DNA of 64,000 nucleotides from NCBI RefSeq assembly GCF_016859125.1, contig NZ_CP069338.1:7193501-7257500 (forward strand), given 5' to 3'. Below are positions 16,984-29,067 of the stretch, piece after piece; position 1 is the first letter of the stretch; each line of letters starts with the position of its first letter. Source of the DNA: Archangium violaceum (GTDB lineage Bacteria; Myxococcota; Myxococcia; Myxococcales; Myxococcaceae). A model generated the notes under the pieces. The model saw only the letters and a program-made list of their open reading frames with translations. It was not told the DNA's origin and searched no databases. The position numbers and the translations under genes were made by a program.

Positions 16984-18780
16984 TTAGAGGTCTTCCTGGG
17001 TGATGCTGAGGACTTCGGCGATGGTGGTTTCGCCCAGGGCGATCTTGCGCGCGCCGTCGTCCAGCAGCGTGCGCATGCCATTGTTCATGGCGGCCTTCTT
17101 GATGGTGGACGAGTCGACGTTCTTCAGGGCGAGCTGGCGCACGGTGTCATCCACCAGCAGCAGCTCGTAGATACCGGTACGGCCGCGGTAGCCGTTCTGG
17201 TTGCACGAGGGGCAGCCGGTGGCCTTGTAGATCTTCTCCAGCCCGTAGCGCTCCTTGAGCAGCGCGCGGGTGAGGCCGATCTCCTTGAGCTCCTCGTCGG
17301 TGGGCGTGTACTGCACCCGGCAGTCGGGGCACACGCGGCGCACCAGACGCTGGGCGAGGATGGCCGTGAGCGAGGAGGCCACGAGGAAGGGCTCCACGCC
17401 CATGTCCACCAGACGGGTGACGGCGCTGGCCGCGTCGTTGGTGTGGACCGTGGAGAACACCAGGTGGCCCGTCAGCGACGCCTGGATGGCGATTTCCGCC
17501 GTCTCCTTGTCGCGGATTTCGCCGACCATGATGACGTCCGGGTCCTGACGGAGGAAGGAGCGCAGGCCCTGGGCGAAGGTGAGACCGATCTTCGGGTTGA
17601 TGGCCATCTGGCCAATGCCCTTGAGCTGGTACTCGACCGGGTCCTCGACGGTGAGGATGTTGAGGTCCGGGGTGTTGATCTTCGAGAGCGCGCCGTAGAG
17701 CGTGGTCGTCTTGCCGCTACCGGTGGGGCCCGTCACCAGCACGATGCCGTGCGGGCGGCGGATGACGTGCTCCATGCCCTCCAGCGTGTGGGCGGCCATG
17801 CCCAGCTCGGTCAGATCCAACAGCGTGGTGTTCTTGTCGAGCAAGCGCATGACGATGCGCTCGCCATACGTGGTGGGGATGGTGGACAGACGGATGTCGA
17901 TGTCGCGGCCGGCCAGCTTGATGCGGATGCGGCCGTCCTGCGGCAGGCGCTTCTCCGCGATGTTCAGCTGCCCCATGACCTTGATGCGGCTGACGATGGC
18001 GCTCTGGTAGCGCTTGGGCGGCTTGATGATCTCCTGCAGCACGCCGTCCACGCGGAAGCGCACCATGAGCTCGCGCTCCATGGGCTCGATGTGGATATCG
18101 CTGGCGCGCTCCTTGGCGGCGCGGAAGAGCACGGAGTTGACGAGCCGGATGATGGGGGCCTCGTCACCCTCCGCGTCGATGAGGTCCTTGACCTCGTCGA
18201 TCTCCTGGGCGATCGAGTCCAGGTCCTGCGCCTCCAGCTCGTCCACGAGCTGCTCGGCCTCGTTGGTGGCCCGGTCATAGACGCTGTTGATGGCGTCCAC
18301 GATGGTGGAGGCGAGCGCGATGCGCGGGTTGACGTCCCGGCCCAGCAGCATCCGGGCGTGGTCCATCACGGTGGTGTCCAGCGGATCCGCCACGGCCAGG
18401 GCCACGGCATCCCCCTCCACGGAGAGGGGAAGGATGCGGGCCTGCTTGGCGAAGTTGATGGGCACCCGCTTGATGAGCTCGGCGTCGATCTCCTCGAGGA
18501 AGATGCGCGCCAGGTAGGGCAGATCGAGCTGGAGGCCGAGCGCCTTGGCCACGTCCTCCTCGCCGATGACCTTCAGGCCCACCAGGATTTCGCCCAGCCG
18601 GCCGCCCTTCTCCGACTGGAGCTGGAGCGCCTCCTGGAGCTTCTCCTCGGTGAGACCGCTCGTGTGTCGGAGGATCTCCCCCAGCGGCCGGCCGCACAGG
18701 AAGGCGGGGCCGTGGGAGACGACCTGGGTGGCGGCGTCGACCGCGGGCTTGGCGAGTGGGGCATCAGCGAGCAGGCTCAT
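16984..18780 (-). CDS. gspE: Type II secretion ATPase GspE
   Basis: A 598-residue cytoplasmic secretion ATPase. N1 and N2 domains at about 1-180 bind GspL. The motor domain has Walker A GPTGSGKTTTLYG, the Asp-box region, Walker B near DPDVIMVGEIRDKETAEIA and the His-box HLVFSTVHTNDA. Two Cys pairs (CPDC and CPSC) form the tetracysteine zinc motif seen in GspE/PilB. The N-terminus is longer than the Vibrio protein, as is common in delta-proteobacteria. It begins three bases after the gspD stop. Confidence 0.94.
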   Translation of the reverse strand: MSLLADAPLAKPAVDAATQVVSHGPAFLCGRPLGEILRHTSGLTEEKLQEALQLQSEKGGRLGEILVGLKVIGEEDVAKALGLQLDLPYLARIFLEEIDAELIKRVPINFAKQARILPLSVEGDAVALAVADPLDTTVMDHARMLLGRDVNPRIALASTIVDAINSVYDRATNEAEQLVDELEAQDLDSIAQEIDEVKDLIDAEGDEAPIIRLVNSVLFRAAKERASDIHIEPMERELMVRFRVDGVLQEIIKPPKRYQSAIVSRIKVMGQLNIAEKRLPQDGRIRIKLAGRDIDIRLSTIPTTYGERIVMRLLDKNTTLLDLTELGMAAHTLEGMEHVIRRPHGIVLVTGPTGSGKTTTLYGALSKINTPDLNILTVEDPVEYQLKGIGQMAINPKIGLTFAQGLRSFLRQDPDVIMVGEIRDKETAEIAIQASLTGHLVFSTVHTNDAASAVTRLVDMGVEPFLVASSLTAILAQRLVRRVCPDCRVQYTPTDEELKEIGLTRALLKERYGLEKIYKATGCPSCNQNGYRGRTGIYELLLVDDTVRQLALKNVDSSTIKKAAMNNGMRTLLDDGARKIALGETTIAEVLSITQEDL

Positions 18781-18783
18781 GGT

Positions 18784-21336
18784 CTATCTCTCGTCCCCGG
18801 TGTCTGGCTGGATACGCAACTGCTCCTGGTCCTCGGGAGGAGGCTCAGGCGGAGGCTGCACGGGGACCGGCTCCTCCGACGGCACTGGAGCCAATGAACC
18901 CTCCTGCGCCGGCGGGACTTCCCCGCCCCGTGGGGCGGACTGCGAGGGAGCGGGGGAGGGGCTGGCCGGCCGCATGATGCGCTCGCCCGGAACGCCGGGG
19001 CCGCCGTTCTCCAACTTCAGCTCCTCGGTCTGTACCACCCGGCGCATGCGGCTCAGCGGCCCGCTCTTGCGGGTGAAGTCCACCGGCACGTCGTAGCCGG
19101 GCACCTGGCCGTAGAACTGCTCCACGAACTGCTGCCGCTCGGCCATCTTGCGCTCGAAGATGCGCCGGAAGTCCGACTGCTCGCGGATGATGTAGGGCGT
19201 CAGGAAGAGCAGCAGGTTCGTCTTCGTCTTGCGGCGGGTGGTGTCCCGGAAGAGGTGACCGAGCAGGGGCACGTCACCCAGGATGGGCACCTTGGAGACG
19301 GACTCGATGGTGCGATCCTGCATGATGCCGCCGATGACCACCGTCTCCTGATCCTTCGCCACCACCGTCGTCTTGGCGCTGCGCTTGGAGGTGGTGGGGC
19401 CGAGCACGGGGTCCGACGAGGCGATCTCCTCGGTCTGCTCGGTGATGGTGAGGCGGATGAAGTCGCTCTCGTTGATCTGCGGCTTGACGGTGAGCTTGAG
19501 CTCCACGTTCTGGCGGGTGATGGGCGCGTAGAGGCTGCCCAGGCCACCCAGGGCGCCGAGCAGTGAGCCGGTGCCGGTGCCTGTGCCGCCCGTGACGCCG
19601 CCCAGGCTGGAGCCCAGCGAGGAGGGCGTGAAACCCGACTGGAAGGGCACGTTCTGGCCCACGGTGATCTCCGCCTCCTCGTTGTCGCTGGTGAGGATGT
19701 GCGGGGTGGAGAGCACGTTGGCGTCCGAGCTCTGCTGGAGCGCCTGCAGCACCACGCCGAAGGCGGGAACGTCGATGCCCAGGCTCTTCAGCTCGGGGAT
19801 GACGGGGCCCTGGAGGCCGGCGAGGAAGCCACCCATGCCCGCCAGGCTGGTCAGCGAGATGGAGGGCGGCACGCCGCTGCCACCGTGGTTGGTTCCGATG
19901 ATGCCCGAGCCCTGACCCGCCGGCGTGCTCAGCGCGTAGCCGCTGTGGAGGTTCAAACCGAACTCGCTGTTTCGGTCCAGGTTGACCTCCATGATGACGG
20001 CCTCGACGAACACCTGGCGCCGCGGCTTGTCCAGCTCGCGGATGACGCGGACGAGGCTGCGGTAGTCGCTCTGGCTGGCGATGATGACGAGCGAGTTGGT
20101 GCCCTTGTCCGCGGAGATCTTCACCTCGCCGGCGAAGAGCTCGGCGGAACCGGTGGTCCCGCCGGGGCGGGCCGCGCCGGGAGGCGGAATGGGCGTGCGC
20201 GGCCGGCCGCCCGTGGAGGTCCCCTGCGACAGCGTCTGCAGCGTGCTGGCGATCTCCTCCGCGTTGGCGTTCTCCAGCGGGTAGACGTTGATGCGCTCGG
20301 TGCCGGCGGTGGGGATGTCGAGCTCGCGCACCAGGCTCTGGATGCGCTCGAAGGCGGCGGGGCTGGCCACGACGATGAGCTTGTTGGTGCGCTCGTCGGG
20401 GATCATCTGCGAGAAGGTGACCGGTCCGCCGGGACCGCCGTCGGCGCCGCCCCCGACCATGGGCATGGTCTCGCCCATGCTGCCACCGGGCGGCGTCACC
20501 ACGGCGGGGGCGGGGGCGCCGCGAGGCGTCCGGCCACCCGGAGCGGTGGGGCCACCCTTCTGCTCGAAGAGCTTCTGCACCGTGGCGGCCACGTCCGCGG
20601 CGGTGGCGTACTGCACCTGGATGATGCGCACCTCGTCACTGGCCGAGCGCGAGTCGAGCTGATTGATCAGACGCTCCAGGCGGTGCACGTTGGAGCCCAC
20701 GTCGTTGATGATGATGATGTCCGGCGGGTACGGGATGGTGTCGCCGTCCTTGGACACCAGCTGCTGCAGCACGCCGCGGAGGGGCTCCACCTCCACGTTC
20801 TTGATGCGGAACAGCTTGGTGATCATCTGCTCGTTGGCGGTGTAGGGCGTGTCCTCGCCATCCACGTACGTGGGGATGGTGTTCTGCTTGGCGGCGCGCT
20901 TGTCGACGATCTTCAGGAAGCGCCCGTGCTGGTAGACGGCCAGGCCGTTGGCGTCGAGCGCCGCGAGGAAGGCGGCGTAGAACTGATCCGCGTTCACCTC
21001 CACGCGCCCGTTCTCCGGGCCGATGATGGAGATCTTCCCGCGCACGTTCTCCGGGAGGATGAACGTCTTGCAGGTCGCGTCCGACACGGTCTGCACCAGC
21101 TTCTCGATGTCCACCTTGTCGAAGTAGATGCCGTAACGGGCGCGGCGGCGGACTTCCTCACACGTGGGCGTGGGCCGCACGCTGGCGCCACCCGCCTCGG
21201 GGCCATTGGTGGACGGGGAGATCTGCCGCTCGGCGGGAGTGCCCGCGGGTGCGGGTGGGCCGGGGCGGCGCTGCGCCAGGGCGGGCGCGGCGATCGCCAG
21301 GCAGAGCAGGAGCAACCAGGACTGAAGCGTCTTCAT
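18784..21336 (-). CDS. gspD: Type II secretion outer-membrane secretin GspD
   Basis: An 850-residue secretin forming the outer-membrane channel. Signal peptide MKTLQSWLLLLCLAIAAPALA; N0 to N3 periplasmic domains follow (N0 near YGIYFDKVDIEKLVQTVSDA; N1-N3 with repeated VEPLRGVLQQLV-like KH folds), with long Gly/Pro/Thr-rich inserts. The secretin core ends in the conserved VPILGDVPLLGHLFRD. A Pro/Glu-rich tail of about 80 residues follows and could be the docking site for a pilotin (no gspS seen here). It is longer than E. coli GspD (about 650) because of the linkers and the tail. Confidence 0.95.
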   Translation of the reverse strand: MKTLQSWLLLLCLAIAAPALAQRRPGPPAPAGTPAERQISPSTNGPEAGGASVRPTPTCEEVRRRARYGIYFDKVDIEKLVQTVSDATCKTFILPENVRGKISIIGPENGRVEVNADQFYAAFLAALDANGLAVYQHGRFLKIVDKRAAKQNTIPTYVDGEDTPYTANEQMITKLFRIKNVEVEPLRGVLQQLVSKDGDTIPYPPDIIIINDVGSNVHRLERLINQLDSRSASDEVRIIQVQYATAADVAATVQKLFEQKGGPTAPGGRTPRGAPAPAVVTPPGGSMGETMPMVGGGADGGPGGPVTFSQMIPDERTNKLIVVASPAAFERIQSLVRELDIPTAGTERINVYPLENANAEEIASTLQTLSQGTSTGGRPRTPIPPPGAARPGGTTGSAELFAGEVKISADKGTNSLVIIASQSDYRSLVRVIRELDKPRRQVFVEAVIMEVNLDRNSEFGLNLHSGYALSTPAGQGSGIIGTNHGGSGVPPSISLTSLAGMGGFLAGLQGPVIPELKSLGIDVPAFGVVLQALQQSSDANVLSTPHILTSDNEEAEITVGQNVPFQSGFTPSSLGSSLGGVTGGTGTGTGSLLGALGGLGSLYAPITRQNVELKLTVKPQINESDFIRLTITEQTEEIASSDPVLGPTTSKRSAKTTVVAKDQETVVIGGIMQDRTIESVSKVPILGDVPLLGHLFRDTTRRKTKTNLLLFLTPYIIREQSDFRRIFERKMAERQQFVEQFYGQVPGYDVPVDFTRKSGPLSRMRRVVQTEELKLENGGPGVPGERIMRPASPSPAPSQSAPRGGEVPPAQEGSLAPVPSEEPVPVQPPPEPPPEDQEQLRIQPDTGDER

Positions 21337-21361
21337 GGAGGGACGGGGTACAGCGGGTGGG

Positions 21362-22273
21362 TTAGCGGATGGTGTAGTTCTTGCGGATGCTCGAGCCGTT
21401 GCGCTCCAACTCGATTTCGATCCGCGAGGCTTCCTTCAGCTTGGTGTAGACCTCGAGGGCCTTCTCCGGGCTGTTGAGTTCGAAGCCGTTGATGCGCTTG
21501 ATGACGTCGCCGTTCTGGACGCCGATCTTCGAGTAGATGGAGTCCGGGCGGATGGAGAAGAGCTTGAAGCCCTGGGCCTGGCCGTCCTTGAAGGCCGGCA
21601 CGATGCGCGCCTGCATGGCCACGTCGTTGAGGTTGGCCAGCGTGCGGTCGATCTCCGAGCGCGGAACCTCGTAGTCGTTCTCGCTGACGGCGCGGATGCC
21701 GTTGCCCAGGGTGTTGGGCGCGCGGACGGGCGGGCCGTTGGGCACCGGCGGCGGGGGGGTATAGGAGGCCACGGCGCCGTCACCGGGGTGCCCGTCGATG
21801 AACTCCTTGCGGGAGTTGTTGAGGACGATGACGCGCTCGCGCTCGATGTCGATGACCTCGGCGTCCTGGATGCGGTCGCCCACCATGTATGTGGTGGAGC
21901 GCTGGTTGTTCATGTCCTGCACCGAGGCCACGGACCACATCTTGTCGCTGGCCACCAGGGTGCCGAGCAGTTTCACCCGCAGGCTGCTCTTCACGGGCGC
22001 GGCATTGGGATCCACGACGGGGGCGGTGGGCTCGGCCACGACGGGATCGGGCTCGGGGAGGGTGATGCCCGTCAGATCCGACAGGCGCTTGAGATCCAAC
22101 GAGGCCAGCGCCTCCACGGGCTTTGCCTTCTGCCGTGCCGACACCTCCCCCGAGGGCATGGGAGTGAGGGCGGACTCGACGAACAGGTTCACCGTGCGCG
22201 CCGCCAGCAGGGCCACGAGCAGGATGAACACCAGGTTCACGGTCCAGAAGTACTTGCGGAAGAAGAGTTCCAT
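21362..22273 (-). CDS. gspC: Type II secretion inner-membrane protein GspC
   Basis: 303 residues. It links the platform to the GspD secretin. One N-terminal membrane helix (YFWTVNLVFILLVALLAARTV), the HR domain (VKLLGTLVASDKMWSVA to VIVLNNSRKEF), and a PDZ-like C-terminal domain (FSIRPDSIYSKIGVQNGDVI). ATG 22273 is chosen since the family starts with a short cytoplasmic arm (MELFFRKYFW); an in-frame GTG at 22321 would add 16 residues without a Shine-Dalgarno. It is the first gsp gene, 192 bases after the regulator. Confidence 0.9.
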   Translation of the reverse strand: MELFFRKYFWTVNLVFILLVALLAARTVNLFVESALTPMPSGEVSARQKAKPVEALASLDLKRLSDLTGITLPEPDPVVAEPTAPVVDPNAAPVKSSLRVKLLGTLVASDKMWSVASVQDMNNQRSTTYMVGDRIQDAEVIDIERERVIVLNNSRKEFIDGHPGDGAVASYTPPPPVPNGPPVRAPNTLGNGIRAVSENDYEVPRSEIDRTLANLNDVAMQARIVPAFKDGQAQGFKLFSIRPDSIYSKIGVQNGDVIKRINGFELNSPEKALEVYTKLKEASRIEIELERNGSSIRKNYTIR

Positions 22274-22363
22274 CACGCGTCCAGAGAGGGCCTGCTCGGG
22301 ATTGAGCAAGCGGGGTGCCACCCGTTGGGGGGGGCTGGCAGCCCGAGCCTTACAGCCAAGTAC

Positions 22364-22378
22364 CCGGAATCATTCCGG
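22364..22378. promoter_or_regulatory. Palindrome upstream of gspC
   Basis: CCGGAAT-C-ATTCCGG, a perfect 15-base dyad 91 bases ahead of the gspC start, in the only gap before the operon. It could be an operator for the gsp operon or a small terminator hairpin for the upstream regulator; there is no T-run. Confidence 0.45.
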
Positions 22379-22465
22379 AATAAGCCAGACCGCTGGGGGC
22401 AGCAGCGGTCGGCGTGACGGCGTGGGACAAAATGTCAGCGGCCCGGCGGATGGACTGACGCGCTG

Positions 22466-23875
<1,410 letters not shown>

Positions 23876-23897
23876 GGCGCTGGCTGCCTTGCAATCC

Positions 23898-24884
23898 CTA
23901 TTCCGAGTCCTCGGCCAGGAGGGGGCCACTCATCCGGCCCAGGTCCTCGCGGTTGACCTTGTCCAGGTTGAACCGCCGGGCGCTGGAGATCATCCGGGAC
24001 ACGGTGGGATCGAACTCGACGGGGCCCTCCTTCTTGAAGCGCAGGAAGTTGATGCGGGCCACGACGAAGTTCTTGAGGTAGGGGCTCTGCAGCCCACGGC
24101 CCTTGAGGGCATCCACCACGGTGGCCACGGCGTCGTCCAGCTCCAGCAGCTTGTCGGCGCGGGCCTCGCGGACCTGGAGGGCGTCGGCCAGGGGCAGCTG
24201 GAGGAAGGACTCCGCCCGCTTGATGAAGGGGTGGTAGGCGCCCCCGGAGAAGCGCGGCCGTTTCTCGTAGGCGGCCCCGAGCGTGAGGAAGGCGGGCTCC
24301 TCGAAGAGGTGGGCGAAGTCGGACTCGCGTCCGGCGCGTGCGCCGGTGAGGCCCCGGTGCATGCGGATGACCTCGAGCGAGCGCTCCTTCAGGTTGTGGG
24401 CCTTCTCCGTGTTGAGCGCGAGGATTTGATAGGCCACGTCCTCCTCGGGCAGCACCAGGGCCATGATGGACTTGCCGCCCAGGAGCTTCGAGGCCTGGAG
24501 CCGGTGGTTGCCGTTGGGCGTCCAGTACCGGCCCTCCTTGCGGATGGCGATGATGGGATCCAGGAAGCGGTCCAGCCGCTCCATGGCCGAGGCCAGCCGC
24601 TTCACGTGGGGCTCGGACACGTCGCGCTGGTAGGGGGTGGGCTCGACCTTGTCGATGGGCAGCACGGCGAACACCACCGGGTGTGCGCCGAGCGGATCCC
24701 GGTACACGCTCAGCACCTGGCCGCCGTCCTCCTGGATGCCCTGCACCAATTCGGTGGGAGGAGCAGCGGCCTCGCTCGCCACCTCGGCGGCACTGAGTCC
24801 CTTGGAGGCGGGCTCGGCCTTCTTGCGGCGGGGCCGGCGCGTCGTGGTGGTGGCTGCCTTCTTGCGCGGTGACTTCGCTGCCAT
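23898..24884 (-). CDS. ParB/sulfiredoxin-fold protein
   Basis: 328 residues. Lys/Arg/Ala-rich N-terminal tail (about 40 residues), then a ParB N-terminal (ParB/Srx) fold: the segment LPIDKVEPTPYQRDVSEPHVKRLASAM and the box GNHRLQA correspond to the ParB B1 and GxxR-type B2 motifs. The middle C-terminal region is helical and lacks the usual ParB helix-turn-helix, so this is not chromosomal ParB. The fold is used by CTP-dependent ParB, nucleases and kinases, so the activity is open. Its Shine-Dalgarno lies inside a hairpin. It precedes the regulator gene by 22 bases. Confidence 0.8.
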   Translation of the reverse strand: MAAKSPRKKAATTTTRRPRRKKAEPASKGLSAAEVASEAAAPPTELVQGIQEDGGQVLSVYRDPLGAHPVVFAVLPIDKVEPTPYQRDVSEPHVKRLASAMERLDRFLDPIIAIRKEGRYWTPNGNHRLQASKLLGGKSIMALVLPEEDVAYQILALNTEKAHNLKERSLEVIRMHRGLTGARAGRESDFAHLFEEPAFLTLGAAYEKRPRFSGGAYHPFIKRAESFLQLPLADALQVREARADKLLELDDAVATVVDALKGRGLQSPYLKNFVVARINFLRFKKEGPVEFDPTVSRMISSARRFNLDKVNREDLGRMSGPLLAEDSE

Positions 24885-24888
24885 GGGC

Positions 24889-24911
24889 TCCCCCTTGTCG
24901 CGGAAGGGGGA
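24889..24911 (-). promoter_or_regulatory. Hairpin that sequesters the ParB-like gene Shine-Dalgarno
   Basis: On the minus strand TCCCCCTT, loop CCGCGAC, AAGGGGGA: an 8-base perfect stem. The right arm contains the AAGGGGGAG ribosome-binding sequence just before ATG 24884. Such geometry is typical of translational control. It may also end the mbnH-to-ParB direction poorly; no T-run. Confidence 0.5.
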
Positions 24912-24942
24912 CCCTATGCGATCAGCCCGGTCCGTTGCAGGA

Positions 24943-26079
<1,137 letters not shown>

Positions 26080-26098
26080 GTGGAGACTCCTTTCGCTC

Positions 26099-26944
26099 TC
26101 AGCGGACGCGGATGAACGACGCGGGCACGGCCTGCGGCGTCCCATCCGCCGCCAGCCCCACCTTCTCGAAGAGCGCCGGGCACTCGGGATCCGTGCGGCC
26201 CGACATGCAGCCCGCGACGAAGTCCGTCTTGTTGTCGATGACGTGGTCCAGAGCCGAGTCGGCGAGGAGGGCCGCCACGTCGAGGACCACCTGGTTGTTC
26301 GTGGGGTTGAAGCCGCTCAGGGACACCGTGGCCTGGTTGGTGGCGGCGCAGCTGTAGCCCTCCGCCGGGCTTCCGGTGCAGCCGGACGCGCCCAGGTGGA
26401 AGACCCATTGTTCGTACCTGGGCGTACGCAGGTCCAGGCCCAGGAACTTGTAGCCCCCCTGCCAGCTCCAGAACATCTTGGGCACGTTGAGGGGAGGGGG
26501 CCGGGTGGGGCCGTTCAGGTGGTTCTGCTCCTCGGGCACCCCCAACTTGAACTCCAGGCCGGTGTAGTCATCGAAGTCCGGTGCCCGGCCCACCACCTCC
26601 ATGCGTGTCTCGGGGCCGCCGGCCTCGCAGGTGCCGGTTCCATCCGCGAAGTCGAGCATCGCGATGGAGTCCACCTGCCACGTTCCGTCCTGCTCCAGGA
26701 TGAGGGGGTGCCTCTCTCCATTGGCCCGCACGAGCGTGACGTCCCGGACGTAGAGCTTGAAGTCGATCAGCTCGATGGGGGTGCCCGACTTGCCGATGTT
26801 GGGGTAGCTGGTGGCGCAGCGCAGCGGCTGCTCGCCCACCTGCGCGCTGAACCTCACCACGGTGAAGGGCCTCTCACACGCCTGGAGGAGGGGAAGCACG
26901 GAGAGCAGGAGCAGGGCCGGGCGCGACTTCTTCAGGACCTTCAT
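26099..26944 (-). CDS. mbnP: Copper-binding lipoprotein MbnP (four-Cys)
   Basis: A 281-residue lipoprotein. ATG 26944 follows GAGGTG; the lipobox is LLQAC (Cys23). The MbnP family signature is clear: an opening strand (FTVVRFSAQVG), a Trp-rich segment (MFWSWQGGYKF), the pattern LYVRDVTLVRANGE, and paired cysteines (SGCTG with YSCA; AGCM with PECP). In characterised members a conserved Trp becomes kynurenine and, with His, binds one copper atom. The WSW segment is the candidate; which Trp is modified cannot be told here. It forms an operon with mbnH and is probably used for copper handling at the cell surface or in the periplasm. Confidence 0.85.
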   Translation of the reverse strand: MKVLKKSRPALLLLSVLPLLQACERPFTVVRFSAQVGEQPLRCATSYPNIGKSGTPIELIDFKLYVRDVTLVRANGERHPLILEQDGTWQVDSIAMLDFADGTGTCEAGGPETRMEVVGRAPDFDDYTGLEFKLGVPEEQNHLNGPTRPPPLNVPKMFWSWQGGYKFLGLDLRTPRYEQWVFHLGASGCTGSPAEGYSCAATNQATVSLSGFNPTNNQVVLDVAALLADSALDHVIDNKTDFVAGCMSGRTDPECPALFEKVGLAADGTPQAVPASFIRVR

Positions 26945-27147
26945 CATCACCTCGGGAAGCACTGGACGTGGCCAGCGGAGCAGGTGCCACCAGCCATAGC
27001 AGGAGCGGATATTTTGCCTCGTGCGGCATGGTGTCGCATCGGGACGGCCGCCTGTTGGCCATCATGCGAACGTCTCATGCCCGCGGGCATATCGCTCCCG
27101 CTTGACGTCCCGGGCGATGTTCCTCCTTCGAGAGGGGAGGGGACCGG

Positions 27148-28959
27148 TCAGTGCGGACCGGCCGTGACCTGTCCGCCCGTGAGCCTCGTCTTGGGCGCGG
27201 GCCCGGCGCTCTTCACGGGCAGCCCGGGGTAGACGGTGACGTTCCCCGTGCGCGGTCCGGTCAGGGGCTCGGTGACGCCCGTGATCAGCTCCACGCTCGA
27301 GTCGGACAGGTCGCGGTGCACGTTCACCGCGGGCTCCACGGTGGCATCCCTCCCGCGGATGAAGCTCTGCTCGCGGACGATGAGCCGGTAGGCCTTGTCC
27401 AGCTGGAGCGCGCGCTCGGGGCTCGGCAGCAGCAGCGTGGAGATGTCCGCGTGGAGTGCCTCGAGCGCCTCGGGCCGCGGCTTCCCGTCCGCGGTGAAGA
27501 AGCGCGACAGCACCTCCGTGTTGGCGCGCAGCTCGTCCCCCGCGCCGTTCTGCTCCAGGTAGTAGGTGTACTCGTAGTGCCCGTCCGCCCGGCGTGGCTC
27601 GCGCAGACCCTTCAGGTCGCGCTGCGACCAGTGGAACCAGCCGGCCTGGAACTCGGAGCCGGGCAGCTTGCGGCCGAAGGAGAAGACGCTGTCGTCGGTG
27701 GCACCCACGCCCGAGTGGCACCCCATGCAGAAGGTGTTCTCCTCGTGCGTCTGCGGGCGCAGCTCGCCGTGCGCGTCCTCGATGAAGCCCTGCAGGCTCC
27801 ACCCGGCGCGGTTGCCCACCCCCAGCTCGATGTTGCCCTTCGCGGCGCGCGTCTCGTCCGGCTTCTTCACCGCGTCCAGGGCCTCGATCGCCGCGGCGCG
27901 CTCATGGTCGCCGTAGGTCATCCAGCCGCGCTTGATCATGTAGCGCAGCTCCTTCATACGCCGGGCCAGCGTGGGCCTGCCGTCCACCACGTCCAGGTAG
28001 TACACGCCGTGGGCGAACTCCGTCCCCTCGGGGAAGAGCCCGGCGGCGAGGTGCACCTGTCCGGCGTCCTGGAGCGCCCGCGCCGCGCCCACCCAGCGCA
28101 GCGTCGTGCCCTTGCCGGGAATCCACACGTACTTCACCCGGCGGGCCGTTCCCTGCTTCCCGTCTCCGTCCAGGTCGACGCCCACCTTCTTCTCGTCCGT
28201 GGGGGCGATCTCCACGTCGCGCCGCGCGAGGAGCGCCTCGGTGATGGCGAGGTTCAGCTCATAGGTGGCCAGGTCGAACTGGCCCCTGGCGTCCTGGCGG
28301 AAGGCCTCGGGCAGGCGGATGAGCACGTCCCCGAAGGAGCCGTTGGTGGGCCAGAAGGTGCCGGGGAAGGGGTAGTACCCGAAGGCGCGCCAGCCCGTGT
28401 AGCCCCCGTCCGCGAGACGATCGAAGCCGCGCTCGTCGAACCGGAACTGGACGTCCGGCGTCCACCCGTCCCACCGGCCGTTGCCATTGGCGTCCCACTG
28501 CGCCGGCACCTTCTCGAGCGCCCTGGCCAGCCTCAGCGAGCCGTCCTCGGCGAAGTAGTTGCTCTGGCGCACGTAGGCGAGGATCTCCTCGTCCGGCATC
28601 GCCGCCACCGCCCGCCGGCGATCCACGAAGAGATTCGTCCAGGGGTTGCGCAGCGCGGGACCGGGGAACGCATACGTCAGCTGCACGTCCGCGTCCTCGA
28701 GGTAGTTGGGCGCGATGGACGTGTGGTGGCAGGCGAAGCAGGGGTTGTGCACCCGGCCATCCTCCGCCGTCGTCTTCGTGTAGCACTGCGGCGGGATGTA
28801 GGGAGTCGGGTGGGACAGCACGTCCCGTGGTGCCGTGGCCTGGAGCCCGGCGGGGAGCTGGGGCTTCTCCTCGCTCCTGGTTCCGGGCTCCGACTTCTGG
28901 CACGAGCACGCGGCGAGGAAGACGCTCGAGAGCAGCAGGGCACAGGTGCGTAACGACAT
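27148..28959 (-). CDS. Di-heme c-type lipoprotein of unknown role
   Basis: 603 residues. The lipobox FLAAC lies near residue 18, followed by a Cys/Lys-rich start. There are two CxxCH sites: CFACH (in VHNPCFACHH, about 75-80) and CMGCH (about 410), so it binds two c-type hemes. The body has many aromatic residues and Asp/Gly loops (WDANGNGRWDGW, DLDGDGKQG, the latter like a calcium site). I do not recognise a named family. ATG 28959 is the coherent start; upstream codons are Arg-rich. It is 203 bases from mbnP on the same strand. Inference: an electron-transfer partner or exported redox enzyme. Confidence 0.75.
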   Translation of the reverse strand: MSLRTCALLLSSVFLAACSCQKSEPGTRSEEKPQLPAGLQATAPRDVLSHPTPYIPPQCYTKTTAEDGRVHNPCFACHHTSIAPNYLEDADVQLTYAFPGPALRNPWTNLFVDRRRAVAAMPDEEILAYVRQSNYFAEDGSLRLARALEKVPAQWDANGNGRWDGWTPDVQFRFDERGFDRLADGGYTGWRAFGYYPFPGTFWPTNGSFGDVLIRLPEAFRQDARGQFDLATYELNLAITEALLARRDVEIAPTDEKKVGVDLDGDGKQGTARRVKYVWIPGKGTTLRWVGAARALQDAGQVHLAAGLFPEGTEFAHGVYYLDVVDGRPTLARRMKELRYMIKRGWMTYGDHERAAAIEALDAVKKPDETRAAKGNIELGVGNRAGWSLQGFIEDAHGELRPQTHEENTFCMGCHSGVGATDDSVFSFGRKLPGSEFQAGWFHWSQRDLKGLREPRRADGHYEYTYYLEQNGAGDELRANTEVLSRFFTADGKPRPEALEALHADISTLLLPSPERALQLDKAYRLIVREQSFIRGRDATVEPAVNVHRDLSDSSVELITGVTEPLTGPRTGNVTVYPGLPVKSAGPAPKTRLTGGQVTAGPH

Positions 28960-28981
28960 GTCCGCGGACTCCAAATAGCGA

Positions 28982-29019
28982 CGCCGTGAAGGGGTGGACT
29001 GCATACCCCCCTCACGGCG
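28982..29019 (-). terminator. Hairpin between the PhoX-like and di-heme lipoprotein genes
   Basis: CGCCGTGAGGGGGGT against ACCCCTTCACGGCG with a loop of 9 bases; 12 or more pairs. It lies about 50 bases after the PhoX-like stop on the minus strand and 23 bases before the di-heme gene. There is no T-run, so it may be a weak terminator or a processing element. Confidence 0.45.
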
Positions 29020-29067
29020 CCAGCTGCGTTACGCCCAGGTGACTTCTTCGAGACGCCGGCTGCCCGG

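Noticed and set aside
15481-18897. A 1,138-codon plus-strand frame over gspE and gspF
   Set aside because: The opposite strand encodes unmistakable GspE (Walker motifs, Cys pairs) and GspF.
22274-22465. A sigma54 promoter for gspC
   Set aside because: No GG-N10-GC element with a convincing TGGCAC/TTGC match was found in the gap.
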